The position numbers and the translations under genes were made by a program. A stretch of DNA of 64,000 nucleotides from Candidatus Methanomethylicaceae archaeon. GTDB taxonomy: Archaea; Thermoproteota; Methanomethylicia; Methanomethylicales; Methanomethylicaceae. The stretch lies in contig JAOAJN010000005.1 of the NCBI GenBank assembly GCA_026414165.1, positions 52,935 to 116,934 of the forward strand, written 5' to 3'. A model generated the notes under the pieces. The model searched no databases. It had not been told where the DNA came from and saw only the letters and a list, made by a program, of their open reading frames with translations. Below are positions 9,152-17,406 of the stretch, piece after piece; the first letter of the stretch is position 1, and the number at the start of each line of letters is the position of its first letter.

Positions 9152-9541
9152 TCAAACTTTGGTCGGTGATTTTAACTTATCGGTCTGTGCCTCCACATCA
9201 TGAATTAGCCAATGCCTGATGCCCTCTATTATCGCCTCTGCGTCGCACCTGTTTCTGGGCGAGAGGCTAACCATTGGCATTCCCAGATTTTTTTCGCCCA
9301 AGTCCCCTCCAATCGCGCCCCTAAACCCCTCGCCAAATGCTATGCCGGAAACCTCCTCGAAATACCCTGTCTCCCTTAGCCAGGTAACCAGTTCTCCAAG
9401 GCCCTTGAGCCCTCTCTTCATTACAATGGCATCTATCCATCCGCCTCTAAATACGAATAAAACCAGCATCCCTCCGCCCTCTCGGATATACTCCACATAC
9501 GCCTTTCTAGCCTCTCTCTTCTTTTGGCTCCTCTCCCTCAT
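9152..9541 (-). CDS. Small DUF99-like protein, function unknown
   Basis: About 130 residues. The core reads as VLFVFRGGWIDAIVM, then a helix with GLGELVTWLRETGYFEEV, then GIAFGEGFRGAIGG and finally GMPMVSLSPRNRCDAEAI. The order and spacing resemble the DUF99 (endonuclease V-like) protein encoded near 42.7 kb, whose matching end reads GLPTVFVLRDRPDVNAV, so I infer a divergent relative. The glycine-aspartate positions of DUF99 are mostly replaced. The start is uncertain: an ATG inside the end of the RNase III-like gene is used here, but a GTG near 9490 or an ATG near 9465 is possible. Cotranscribed with rpoL upstream and tfs downstream. Confidence 0.5.
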   Translation of the reverse strand: MRERSQKKREARKAYVEYIREGGGMLVLFVFRGGWIDAIVMKRGLKGLGELVTWLRETGYFEEVSGIAFGEGFRGAIGGDLGEKNLGMPMVSLSPRNRCDAEAIIEGIRHWLIHDVEAQTDKLKSPTKV

Positions 9542-9932
9542 AACCTCCCTCCCTAATTCTCTTGATCGCCAAGCGGAGAAGATCTGAAAATGCTCTTGCG
9601 GCGCCCTCCACCTCACAAGACCTACTCTCGAAGTTGATCGCAGCTACCCTAACGAATAAAGTCTCTGCCGCTTCTTCTAAGGATATCAAGTGGTTTGACC
9701 AAGCATATGCCAGTATGGCCTCAACGACGTCACCTTTCTCACCGGCGGTCATCCTGCTTACTTCTACGGTCTTTGAGATGTCAAGCGCCTTTGAGAGGAC
9801 CTTGTCTGGAACCCTTTCCCCAATTGGTCTACCAACCGCTTTCGTCTTGGCCATCGAATAAGCCAGGTTTACAAAAGAGTCTCCGAGTCTCGCCCAGTCC
9901 TTACTCCTCGCGATTACCTTTAAATCGTTCAA
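9507..9932 (-). CDS. Archaeal RNase III-like protein
   Basis: 141 residues, helical. Two motifs recall the catalytic half of RNase III: RLGDSFVNLAYSMAK (LGD at 16-18) and GDVVEAILAYAW (D68, E71), matching the LGD and D-x(2)-EA signatures that bind metal. No double-stranded RNA-binding domain follows, as in archaeal stand-alone and mini-RNase III forms. It starts at TTG with GGAGAAG upstream and ends inside the next gene. Placement between rpoL/csl4 and tfs suggests an RNA-processing role. Family assignment is by motif only; the substrate is unknown. Confidence 0.6.
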   Translation of the reverse strand: MNDLKVIARSKDWARLGDSFVNLAYSMAKTKAVGRPIGERVPDKVLSKALDISKTVEVSRMTAGEKGDVVEAILAYAWSNHLISLEEAAETLFVRVAAINFESRSCEVEGAARAFSDLLRLAIKRIREGGYEGEEPKEERG

Positions 9933-9943
9933 GAACTTCTCCT

Positions 9944-10222
9944 CTACTTGAGGAGATCGCTGAGTTTTCCCTGCAACTCCTTTGCGTCCTCTTCAATCTT
10001 GGCAAGAGCCTTTAAAATAGCCTCTCTTGGCTTCTCTTCTCCGTCAGTATAAACGACCAGCTTTATACCACCAGTGAGTGGGTGTATTATCTGATACCCT
10101 GCCTGCTTAACATGTTTATCCAGTAGCAGAGTCGTCCTTAGTAGATTTCCCATCGTGTGGTCCTCATCTTTCAGCTCCAGCTCAAGTCTGTGGCTATCCT
10201 CTTTTACTATCTTTACCGACAT
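9944..10222 (-). CDS. rpoL: RNA polymerase subunit Rpo11 (RpoL)
   Basis: Small assembly-platform subunit that pairs with Rpo3. The 92 residues contain the family core LKDEDHTMGNLLRTTLL followed by AGYQIIHPLTGGIKLVVYTDG. The ATG has GGAGGG five bases upstream and lies inside the end of csl4, giving a 29-base overlap. This csl4-rpoL arrangement is frequent in archaea. Confidence 0.96.
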   Translation of the reverse strand: MSVKIVKEDSHRLELELKDEDHTMGNLLRTTLLLDKHVKQAGYQIIHPLTGGIKLVVYTDGEEKPREAILKALAKIEEDAKELQGKLSDLLK

Positions 10223-10790
10223 AAGATCCCTCCTTTAACAAGTAATGAATTGAGACCTTCCTCCTCTCAAAGGTCTTATCCCTGTTACAAAAGAGTCTCC
10301 CCCTTTTCAGGATCAACTCCCCCCCACATTTGGGACATGTGGCGTATATAACACCAAGCTCATCATCTGCAGTGGACAGCTGATAGGGTGGCCAGTCAGT
10401 CACGACCTTAGCGAGAACCCAGTCATTAAACCCAACGGCATCAAAAATTGTATCAACATAACCCTTTGCGGCTTGGGATACATGTAATATTCCAGTAAAT
10501 ACGCCTTTCAAACTTCGCTTTCCCTTTATTCTTAGGATCTCGACTACCGTGGAGTCCTCCCTCATCGGACCTATCACAACTCCTTCGACAATGTCTCCGA
10601 TCTCCGGGACTGACACCTTCGTGCTGGGGCTTATCCCTAACTTCTTGCTCTTCGGATCGATGACTAGGTTCCCCAGGGTTGAAGAATAGAGCTTGCCCTC
10701 CTCAACATATACTCCTTCTCCTGGGATGAACTCCTCCTCAACCCCGAGCTTCTCTCCTGGGATCGCCACTCGTGTTTTCCCTTCACTCAT
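10194..10790 (-). CDS. csl4: Exosome subunit Csl4
   Basis: RNA-binding cap protein of the archaeal exosome, which degrades and tails RNA from the 3' end. 198 residues: N-terminal domain with AIPGEKLGVEEEFIPGEGVY, a central S1 domain (PEIGDIVEGVVIGPMREDST, HVSQAAKGYV), and a C-terminal zinc ribbon (CPKCGGELIL, LFCNRD). It overlaps the METTL5-like gene by four bases (ATGA) and rpoL by 29. The Rrp41/Rrp42 core is not in the window. Confidence 0.95.
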   Translation of the reverse strand: MSEGKTRVAIPGEKLGVEEEFIPGEGVYVEEGKLYSSTLGNLVIDPKSKKLGISPSTKVSVPEIGDIVEGVVIGPMREDSTVVEILRIKGKRSLKGVFTGILHVSQAAKGYVDTIFDAVGFNDWVLAKVVTDWPPYQLSTADDELGVIYATCPKCGGELILKRGRLFCNRDKTFERRKVSIHYLLKEGSYVGKDSKRG

Positions 10791-11413
10791 TGCTTTACCC
10801 TCACTATTCTGTAAAGATCTGCCTCAAAGAGGTAAAACCTCTTCCTATGAAAGTGGTAGGTTGGAGGCAGTTTTATCTTTAACGGAAGGACCTCATCAAC
10901 CTTACCTCCAACATCTCCCACAAACCTGAATATAAACCTGCGTACGCTCTCCCCTCCCCTATGGAGGGAATAAACCTTTGGGGCTATAGACAAACCCGCG
11001 ACAATAAAGGCTCTGTCGGCCTCCCTTCTCCTAACCCCGAAAGGAGGGTTCTGTATGACGACATCTGCCCTGAGTCCGAGGAACCTCACATCGCCGACCA
11101 CAAAATCTGACCTCATACCCAAACCTAGCCTAATTGCGGTCTTCCTCGCATCACTTATGGCATTTTGGTCAATGTCTAAACCTACTACGTATTCTGCGCC
11201 CAAAAGGGCAGCCCCGAGAGTTAGCATTCCCGTTCCGCACCCTAGATCCACTATTGTTTTCCCCTCAACATCATTATGGCGGAGATGCGCATACCACAAT
11301 ATCTCGGCTGCTACTGGTGCTGGCAGCCTGTACTGCTCAAAAAACAATTTAGGCTTATTGAAGGTCCCGACCTCCTCCAGCGTCTTCTCAAGTTCGACCT
11401 TGGAGGAGATCAC
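10787..11413 (-). CDS. METTL5-like N6-adenine RNA methyltransferase
   Basis: SAM-dependent methyltransferase of 208 residues. The cofactor motif is DLGCGTG (56-62) with GLDID as the acidic loop; the catalytic motif is NPPFGV (122-127), typical of N6-adenine methylation. The N-terminal FFEQYRLPAPVAAEILW matches the METTL5 group, which modifies small-subunit rRNA in eukaryotes, so rRNA is the likely target. It is coupled to csl4 by ATGA and follows dph2 closely. The substrate is inferred. Confidence 0.82.
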   Translation of the reverse strand: MISSKVELEKTLEEVGTFNKPKLFFEQYRLPAPVAAEILWYAHLRHNDVEGKTIVDLGCGTGMLTLGAALLGAEYVVGLDIDQNAISDARKTAIRLGLGMRSDFVVGDVRFLGLRADVVIQNPPFGVRRREADRAFIVAGLSIAPKVYSLHRGGESVRRFIFRFVGDVGGKVDEVLPLKIKLPPTYHFHRKRFYLFEADLYRIVRVKQ

Positions 11414-11414
11414 C

Positions 11415-12383
11415 CTACATCACCTTCAACAACTCTTTGGCATCTTCACCGTTGAGTACAGGTTTTCCGAAGATCTCTTGGTTATCCACAGATATTCTAG
11501 GGCAACCTGTTATTATGAACGAATCAACGAAGGTGATGGTCGAGAGTCTTTCCCAGTTTACCTCATCGGCGACTAACATTACTGCTTTCCTACCTTTGGC
11601 TTCCAGTTCCTTCTTAATCAAGAGGGCGTAATCCTTATAGAATTGCCCTGTCTTAGCGACTACGATGAGCCCGAATACCTTGGCATTTCTCGCCTCTTGG
11701 ACCGCCCACCACCGCCTCGCCAATATTTTTCTTTTCAGCTTTTCAAGATCCCTGACCTCTCCCCTGTATGGGTCTGCAATGTAAACGGGCAAGTCAACGG
11801 ACAGCGCTACCCCAAGCGCATGGAAATCCCCTCCCCCAACGTGTAGTATCGCATCCACCGAACCTGCGATCCTCTTCGCCGCCTCAACGTCGCATCCGAG
11901 GACTAGTCCGCCAGTAGCATCATCAACCACTACATCCAAGCCATTGGACTTTAGCCCCTCAACAAAACCCCTCAGACTGTGGACGTGCTGCAGGCTTGCC
12001 ACCAGTCCTACCTTCCTGATACCTCTGTCCTTCAGAAATTCCACACTCTTTCCAACTAACCCGCTAATATCGACCGAATAAGTAGCTGGAATGTAAAGTG
12101 TCGGAACCTCTTCTTTTGTCTTGACGAATTTATTATGACCTATGTGTATTAGCATCTCGGCGCCTAACTTTCTTCCGATCCCGTCGGCAAGATCGCATCC
12201 ACCGTAGCATGGGTCTGTTGATATGTATACCGTAACACCTACAGATGAGAGTTTCATCCAGAGATCCTTTAAGTATGGCTTCAACCCATCTGGCGCCTGA
12301 ACCAATACCGTCTTGGCACCCCTCGACCTAACCTCATTAATGATCTTTTCAACCTCAAAGTTGTAGGGCGTCAAATTTGACAA
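11415..12383 (-). CDS. dph2: Diphthamide synthase Dph2 (radical SAM-type)
   Basis: First step of diphthamide formation on elongation factor 2: transfers aminocarboxypropyl from SAM to histidine using a noncanonical 4Fe-4S cluster. In 322 residues the three cluster cysteines are present: C59 in TDPCYGGCD, C164 in VLGCDVE and C294 in TGCPRIS. HVGGGDFHALG is also typical. I keep the TTG start because GGGGT stands six bases upstream. It heads the dph2-METTL5-csl4-rpoL run. Confidence 0.93.
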   Translation of the reverse strand: MSNLTPYNFEVEKIINEVRSRGAKTVLVQAPDGLKPYLKDLWMKLSSVGVTVYISTDPCYGGCDLADGIGRKLGAEMLIHIGHNKFVKTKEEVPTLYIPATYSVDISGLVGKSVEFLKDRGIRKVGLVASLQHVHSLRGFVEGLKSNGLDVVVDDATGGLVLGCDVEAAKRIAGSVDAILHVGGGDFHALGVALSVDLPVYIADPYRGEVRDLEKLKRKILARRWWAVQEARNAKVFGLIVVAKTGQFYKDYALLIKKELEAKGRKAVMLVADEVNWERLSTITFVDSFIITGCPRISVDNQEIFGKPVLNGEDAKELLKVM

Positions 12384-12499
12384 AATAGTACCCCTACTGT
12401 AACCATTCCTAATTTATTAAAAATAAAGGCACTCTCAATGTATAAATGCATAATGCATAATCCAAAATATTTGATACGGGCACTCTGAGCATCTTAAGC

Positions 12500-13000
12500 T
12501 CAGTTGCCCTCGATAATTCTAGTAGGCATAGGGATCTTGGATTTTGCCAACTCAAGAGCGGCTTTCGCCAAATCTTTTTTGTCCTCTGGCACATATAGAT
12601 CCATTATCGGTTGCAGGACCTTTAACCTTGCAGCAGTACCCGCCGGCTTTCCAAAGGACTTTCTCATACCATCCTGAAGACGGTCTGCTCCGGCAAAGGC
12701 CATCATCTTATTCTCCCGGAGTACATGGTGCGGGTAAACCCTGACCTTGAGATAATAACCATTTTCCCCAAGATCTGCCGATAGGCGTTTGGTGACAATA
12801 ACCCTCGCAGCCTCGAGAGCATTGTGCCTAACCTGCCCCGCCTCTAAGGGTACCAGAGTCAACTTTACTGGAAAGTTGCCCTTCGGATTTCCAAAGTCAA
12901 ACTTGGTGATCTTCAAACCAGGGATCCCTCTAATATACTCCTTCCTAGTATAAGCGGGGGTATCAAAGTAACGATAACAGTGACCTGGACGTTCTGGCAT
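12500..13000 (-). CDS. rpl10e: Ribosomal protein L10e (uL16)
   Basis: Large-subunit protein near the peptidyl-transferase centre and the 5S rRNA. 166 residues beginning [19 protein letters not shown], with the core [26 protein letters not shown] and [21 protein letters not shown]. The ATG is preceded by GGTGA at six bases; a GTG three codons earlier is less likely. A perfect six-base stem (CTGAGC/GCTCAG) covers the stop codon. The 116-base downstream gap separates it from dph2, and 262 bases without a gene lie upstream. Confidence 0.96.
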   Translation of the reverse strand: MPERPGHCYRYFDTPAYTRKEYIRGIPGLKITKFDFGNPKGNFPVKLTLVPLEAGQVRHNALEAARVIVTKRLSADLGENGYYLKVRVYPHHVLRENKMMAFAGADRLQDGMRKSFGKPAGTAARLKVLQPIMDLYVPEDKKDLAKAALELAKSKIPMPTRIIEGN

Positions 13001-13262
13001 ACATCTCACCCAAGTTTTCCAAGAGCATGTAGCAGTATAAGTATTTTAGTCTTTCTGAGAACTTCCTTTTCACTTTCGCGTTCAGATTTTTCACAATATA
13101 ATAAAATATGGGACTTAATTCACTGCATTCTCGCCAAAAATACAGTTGAACTCATACTCGAATAATGGAAACGCTCTTTACTGGGAGCTCAAAATTACCC
13201 ATGCTATGAAGTGCCACACGTCATAAAGCGCCGCACGCAAGTCCAACAAACCAGTCTTTGGG

Positions 13263-13853
13263 CTATCTCATTTCTATCTCTATGACGACCAGCCCTTCAA
13301 ACATAAAGTCGGTTCTATTAACGACTCTCCCCCTCATTCCCTCATCTGCTATTAACTCCAAACTCTCATCTACATTATTGAGCGTTGACTGAACAAAAAG
13401 TGCCCTACCATCTTCATTCAGATAGTCGCCCACTTCTCTTATGAACCTATCAATCACCCTTCTTCCCTTCTCTCCCCCGCTCCAAGAGAGGTCTTCTGGC
13501 TCCCAGTCCGAATCTAATAGATAAGGCGGGTTCATTACTATCAGATCGTATCCCTTATGCCTCAAAGGTCCGAAAAGATCTCCCACGATTGCGTATAACT
13601 TCTCATAATGCCCGTTCAAACTAAAGTTCTCGCAGGCGTTCTTTACAGCTAATGGGTTCAAATCTACGGCCGTCACCGATTCAGCCCTCTCTGCAAGGCA
13701 AAGACCTACAAACCCCGTCCCACAGCATAGGTCCAGAACCCGTCCAGAGGTTCTTGAAATCGCGGAATCAACAAGTATGAAAGAGTCCTCGCATGGGACA
13801 TAAACGCCGGGAAAAACCACAACCCTCTTACCCATGATCTTGAGACTTTGCAT
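13263..13853 (-). CDS. HemK2/Mtq2-type protein methyltransferase
   Basis: SAM-dependent N5-glutamine methyltransferase, the group that methylates the GGQ glutamine of release factor aRF1. 196 residues carry PCEDSFIL (20-27), DLCCGTG (41-47), AVDLNP and the catalytic NPPY (108-111). The short form without the HemK N-terminal helical domain fits the archaeal/eukaryotic HemK2 class. It overlaps ksgA by 26 bases with GGCGGT four bases before its ATG. The target is inferred from family. Confidence 0.85.
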   Translation of the reverse strand: MQSLKIMGKRVVVFPGVYVPCEDSFILVDSAISRTSGRVLDLCCGTGFVGLCLAERAESVTAVDLNPLAVKNACENFSLNGHYEKLYAIVGDLFGPLRHKGYDLIVMNPPYLLDSDWEPEDLSWSGGEKGRRVIDRFIREVGDYLNEDGRALFVQSTLNNVDESLELIADEGMRGRVVNRTDFMFEGLVVIEIEMR

Positions 13854-14673
13854 GTATACCGCCTATTGCCCTACTCAAGTAAATGAAATCATTAGGTTCC
13901 AGCTCAAATACCCTTCTCGCCAGAAACTTTTCGTCAACCCTTCTAACCACATCGATTGGATCAAGGCCCTTTATCTTACAGTAAATCTCGATTGCCTTCT
14001 TCAATTTTCTCCTCCTTTGCGAGAAGAGTATCTTCAAGGTCTCTTCCAAGTTCGCCCAATCTACTAAATCACAAACCTTCTTGCTTATTGTTATCACTGT
14101 GCTGAAAACCTTTGGTTTCGGGTAAAAAGCTTCGGGTGGGAAGTCCCTTACCCTTCTGACCTCTGCCAGCAGCGAAGTAACCACGCTTAGCCTTGAATAT
14201 TCGCTCTCACCGGGCTTCGCGAGCAGCTTCTCCGCAACCTCCTTCTGATAGGTTAGGGCCGCCAGCTTGAATGAACAATCTCTCAAGATCTTGAAGGTTA
14301 CAGGTGTAGATATTGAAAAAGGCAGGTTGGAGACGATCTTGTCCACCTTGGGGATCTCCAGCTCAAGGATGTCGCCAATAACAATCTCAACATTATCTCT
14401 TCCAGACATTGTGCTAGACAACACCTTCGCCGCGTTTTTGTCCACCTCGACCGCTATAACCTTCCTTGCCTTCTTTGCGAGTCTAAGGGTTAGTGTGCCT
14501 ATGCCTGCACCTATCTCAAGCACAACCTCATTGGGCTCAATCTCTGCTACATCTATCAAACACTCTATCAAACCATGGTCTACAACATAGTTCTGCCCCA
14601 GCCTCTGCTTAGGTTTTATACCAAACCTATTTATCGTACTAATGGTCCATCCGAGAAGGTCTTCTTCCTTCAA
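13828..14673 (-). CDS. ksgA: 16S rRNA dimethyladenosine transferase KsgA/Dim1
   Basis: Dimethylates two adjacent adenines near the 3' end of 16S rRNA during small-subunit maturation. 281 residues with QRLGQNYV (23-30), the SAM loop EIGAGIGTLT (53-62) and the catalytic NLPF (116-119), then LTYQKEVAEKLLA and a helical C-terminal domain containing FSQRRRKLKKA. It starts at TTG two bases after the DUF655 stop. Coupled with the HemK2-like gene downstream. Confidence 0.96.
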   Translation of the reverse strand: MKEEDLLGWTISTINRFGIKPKQRLGQNYVVDHGLIECLIDVAEIEPNEVVLEIGAGIGTLTLRLAKKARKVIAVEVDKNAAKVLSSTMSGRDNVEIVIGDILELEIPKVDKIVSNLPFSISTPVTFKILRDCSFKLAALTYQKEVAEKLLAKPGESEYSRLSVVTSLLAEVRRVRDFPPEAFYPKPKVFSTVITISKKVCDLVDWANLEETLKILFSQRRRKLKKAIEIYCKIKGLDPIDVVRRVDEKFLARRVFELEPNDFIYLSRAIGGIHAKSQDHG

Positions 14674-14675
14674 AA

Positions 14676-15257
14676 TCAGAACTCCTTCTTGGGTGGTGGC
14701 TTGCAGAAGATGTAGTATTTATCTTCATTTTTTATCTCCATGAGGATCCTCTTAACTATCATCTTCTTTGGGTCCACAATATGCGCTCTCTTTTGTATGT
14801 CCTCAAAGCTGGTGAAAGGACCCTTCTTCCTCTCTTCCAATATCTGCCACATTGCCTTCTTTCCAATACCTGGGAGCAGTTCGAGTGCATGCATTCTGGT
14901 CGTCACCGGTCCCGAGTGGTTGAAGAAAGCCACAAACCTGCCCTCATTTTTACTGACCAATTCTTCAACAACAGCTTGGAGCTCCTCTTTCGCAGTCTGC
15001 GTGAGCTCCTCGTATTCTATCCTCCTCTTCACATGGTCTATCTTGTTCCTTCCATACTTCCCTATAGCAACCCTCTCCTTAGGCGCGAAAGTGGCGCCCG
15101 GAACTGGAACAAGCTCCAACAGCGTGAAGTAGTCCTCGCCCACCGCTTGGACAAGCGGCTCCCTTTTGTAAAGCGGTCTCGTGTCCCTCGGGTGACCGAA
15201 CTGCAAGTGATCCAAGACGTATGCATACTCCTCAAACTTCCGCTGCTCCTCAGGCAT
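14676..15257 (-). CDS. DUF655 protein with helix-hairpin-helix
   Basis: Conserved archaeal protein of unknown function, 193 residues. N-terminal AYVLDHLQFGHPRDTRPLY and LLELVPVPGATF form an S1-like half. The C-terminal half holds LELLPGIGKKAMWQILEERKK, a helix-hairpin-helix able to bind nucleic acid. ATG with GAGGG upstream. It is consistently next to ksgA and rpoF in archaea, here too, hinting at a role in RNA or ribosome maturation; that is inference from context. Confidence 0.85.
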   Translation of the reverse strand: MPEEQRKFEEYAYVLDHLQFGHPRDTRPLYKREPLVQAVGEDYFTLLELVPVPGATFAPKERVAIGKYGRNKIDHVKRRIEYEELTQTAKEELQAVVEELVSKNEGRFVAFFNHSGPVTTRMHALELLPGIGKKAMWQILEERKKGPFTSFEDIQKRAHIVDPKKMIVKRILMEIKNEDKYYIFCKPPPKKEF

Positions 15258-15302
15258 TATGGTTCCCTCTTGATAATATGGGACCTCATGTAAAAAAAGG
15301 TT

Positions 15303-15635
15303 TTATTCCCTGTAAGAATTCACTACTGTCAAGATCTTTTCTAGCTCCGAGGGCAGAAAAGGTTTGCTCTCGCTCGCAAATATTGTCCTGAGCTCGTCCA
15401 CAGTCTTTGGCATTATATTCACTATCTGAGCAGCCAAGATAGGTGGTATCCCCTCTGATTTAAGTCTGTTCAGGAGCTCCTCCGCCTTCTCAGGGCTCAA
15501 CTTCGATAACTTAACGGAATAGTCGTAGGTCAAGCGCTGAAGGTAGCTGAGCTCCCCATCCTTCTCCCTCTGCTCCAGCAACTTCTTAACCTGCGGAAGA
15601 GTTAGCACCTCTTCCTTGACTACTTCTCTTGGCAT
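15303..15635 (-). CDS. rpoF: RNA polymerase subunit Rpo4 (RpoF)
   Basis: Stalk subunit that pairs with Rpo7. 110 residues with LTLPQVKKLLEQ, LTYDYSVKLSKL and the HRDC-like end VDELRTIFASESKPFLPSELEKIL. Its ATG touches the L21e stop, so it is translated right after L21e. The L21e-rpoF-DUF655-ksgA order is a widespread archaeal cluster. Rpo7 is not in this window. Confidence 0.93.
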   Translation of the reverse strand: MPREVVKEEVLTLPQVKKLLEQREKDGELSYLQRLTYDYSVKLSKLSPEKAEELLNRLKSEGIPPILAAQIVNIMPKTVDELRTIFASESKPFLPSELEKILTVVNSYRE

Positions 15636-15932
15636 CTATGCTCCCTCTAGAGGGGATATATGCTCTGGTCTTGCTATTATCGTCTTCTCATAACCACCCA
15701 TGAACATCTTCAATACGTATGCTCTACCTCTCTTGCCCAAAACCACACCCGTCCTACCATGGTACCTTCGGTGTGGCATTCCCTTTACACATGAGGGATC
15801 AATCTTGACTGTAACCCTCTCCCCGACGGCATACTCCCTTAGGAGCCTGCTCACAGGGGAGCGCCCTCTCTCCCTAACGCCCTTTCTGAGTAAGGATCTT
15901 GTCCTGTTCCTATAACCAACAGCATGCCTCAT
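15636..15932 (-). CDS. rpl21e: Ribosomal protein L21e
   Basis: Large-subunit protein of 98 residues. Recognised by the arginine-rich start (YRNRTRSLLRKGVRERG), the SH3-like core VTVKIDPSCVKGMPHRRYHG and RTGVVLGKRGRAYVL. It starts within the end of pus10 (ATGA overlap) with GGTGGGAG four bases upstream. Confidence 0.96.
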   Translation of the reverse strand: MRHAVGYRNRTRSLLRKGVRERGRSPVSRLLREYAVGERVTVKIDPSCVKGMPHRRYHGRTGVVLGKRGRAYVLKMFMGGYEKTIIARPEHISPLEGA

Positions 15933-17278
15933 TGTGCTCCCACCTCACTAACAGAGATTACGTCCAGCTCTACACACCTGGCGCCGGCACCTAATACTTC
16001 AGAGACGCTCGGCTTAGTCCTGCCTTCATCACCTGATATCAGCTCCTTCACGTAAAGCCCTCCTTGGCACCGAACTGTCAGCTCGATCCTGTTACCGTCA
16101 ACTTTCTTTGCCCTCATCTCGTATACCTTCTTTACTCTCAATTTGTCGGCGCGGCGGTGTAATACCCTTTTTGGGGTGTATTGATTTATAAGACACCCAT
16201 TAAAGCTTTTCTCTAATTTTTCAAGGTCCCCATAGTCGACCTCCCTGTCCACTTCTACCAAGGCCCTGTAGCTCTTCTCGGCGACTTTTGCCCTCTCCTT
16301 TAGACTCCTTACCGTCTTCTTTTCCGAAAAAGCCAAACTTAATACCTCGACCTTGCCTTCCGCCCTACTATTGATCTCGTCCTCAAGTTCCTTGAGGTCA
16401 ACATTCCTCTTCTTGGGCTCCTTTATCTCAACCACGAAAGGTCTTCCATTACCCGTGACAATTGCGTCTACGTCTTCCCTACCCGCTCCATGGAACTTGG
16501 CTGAGGTGCCCTCGGTCCTTTCCAATATTGGTCCTACTATGATCTCCTCCACGGATGTCGGGTAGATCTTGCCCGTTCCATGACAAACCTCGCAGCCCCT
16601 TCCCCTACAATGCACACAGTCCCACTTGGACTGCGGGATCCCTCTTAAGAGCTTACGGTACCTGCCTGAGATATATAGGGGCATTGGTCTCACTGAGATC
16701 TTTGGTCCAGGCACCTCCACAAGCACAACCACATCTGGCTTTTTGAACTCTACAACCTTCCCCGTAATTTTGGATACCTCCTTTCCTATCTCCCTACTAC
16801 ACTCCATTCTCATAGACTCCCCGAATTCTATACCGAACTCTGCTCTGATCCTGTCCTCTCTCTCAACCACCTCTCCAGACACCCTTACGCCTATCAAGAA
16901 GTTCTCATAATCGAGTCCCTCAAGCGCTTTAACTACTGCCTCCGCATACTCTCCTATCCTATCCATAATGCCTCCACATATAGCGCATTTTCTCTCATTA
17001 CCTTCGATCTTAACGCCGAGGACATTAGCGGCTGGCTGAAACAAACCATTTGTTATCAAAATCTTCAGCAATTCGTCTCCTTTACTCTTTAAGAATTCGG
17101 AATGTCCTTCGAGTGCGAGTACGAGCTTTATTGCTCTTCCTCTTTCCTTATTGGTTACCCCCTTCACTAACCCTCCAAATTGTCTGCCTAAGCAACTGTC
17201 GCACAGCATGTATTTGAAAAGAATTCTTTTGGCATCCTCAAGCACCAATAGAGATCCCCCTTTAATCACGACCGCCAT
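15929..17278 (-). CDS. pus10: tRNA pseudouridine synthase Pus10
   Basis: Isomerises U54 and U55 in the T loop of tRNA. 449 residues: N-terminal THUMP-containing region with zinc-binding CDSCLGRQFG (from C26) and a CAICG pair near residue 110, a further CVHCRGRGCEVCHG ribbon, then the catalytic domain. The catalytic aspartate is in GREDVDAIVTGNGRPFVVEI at about residue 270, and the C-terminal KRVLHRRADKLRVKKVY is typical. It overlaps L21e by four bases; trmY, which acts on its product, is the next gene upstream. Confidence 0.94.
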   Translation of the reverse strand: MAVVIKGGSLLVLEDAKRILFKYMLCDSCLGRQFGGLVKGVTNKERGRAIKLVLALEGHSEFLKSKGDELLKILITNGLFQPAANVLGVKIEGNERKCAICGGIMDRIGEYAEAVVKALEGLDYENFLIGVRVSGEVVEREDRIRAEFGIEFGESMRMECSREIGKEVSKITGKVVEFKKPDVVVLVEVPGPKISVRPMPLYISGRYRKLLRGIPQSKWDCVHCRGRGCEVCHGTGKIYPTSVEEIIVGPILERTEGTSAKFHGAGREDVDAIVTGNGRPFVVEIKEPKKRNVDLKELEDEINSRAEGKVEVLSLAFSEKKTVRSLKERAKVAEKSYRALVEVDREVDYGDLEKLEKSFNGCLINQYTPKRVLHRRADKLRVKKVYEMRAKKVDGNRIELTVRCQGGLYVKELISGDEGRTKPSVSEVLGAGARCVELDVISVSEVGAQ

Positions 17279-17406
17279 CTGCTCTTTGTAATCCTCATAT
17301 AAAAATAAGTACCCAATCCAAAGTGGGGGAGCACTTCGATCACTAAATGGATAAACTCCTTTCCAATTTTATTTTTAATAATAATCTAAAATAAAAATTA
17401 TGATTA

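Noticed and set aside
12481..12510. Stem-loop CTGAGC/GCTCAG at the end of L10e as a terminator
   Set aside because: Stem of only six bases and no T run follows; archaeal termination depends mainly on T runs, so I do not call it.
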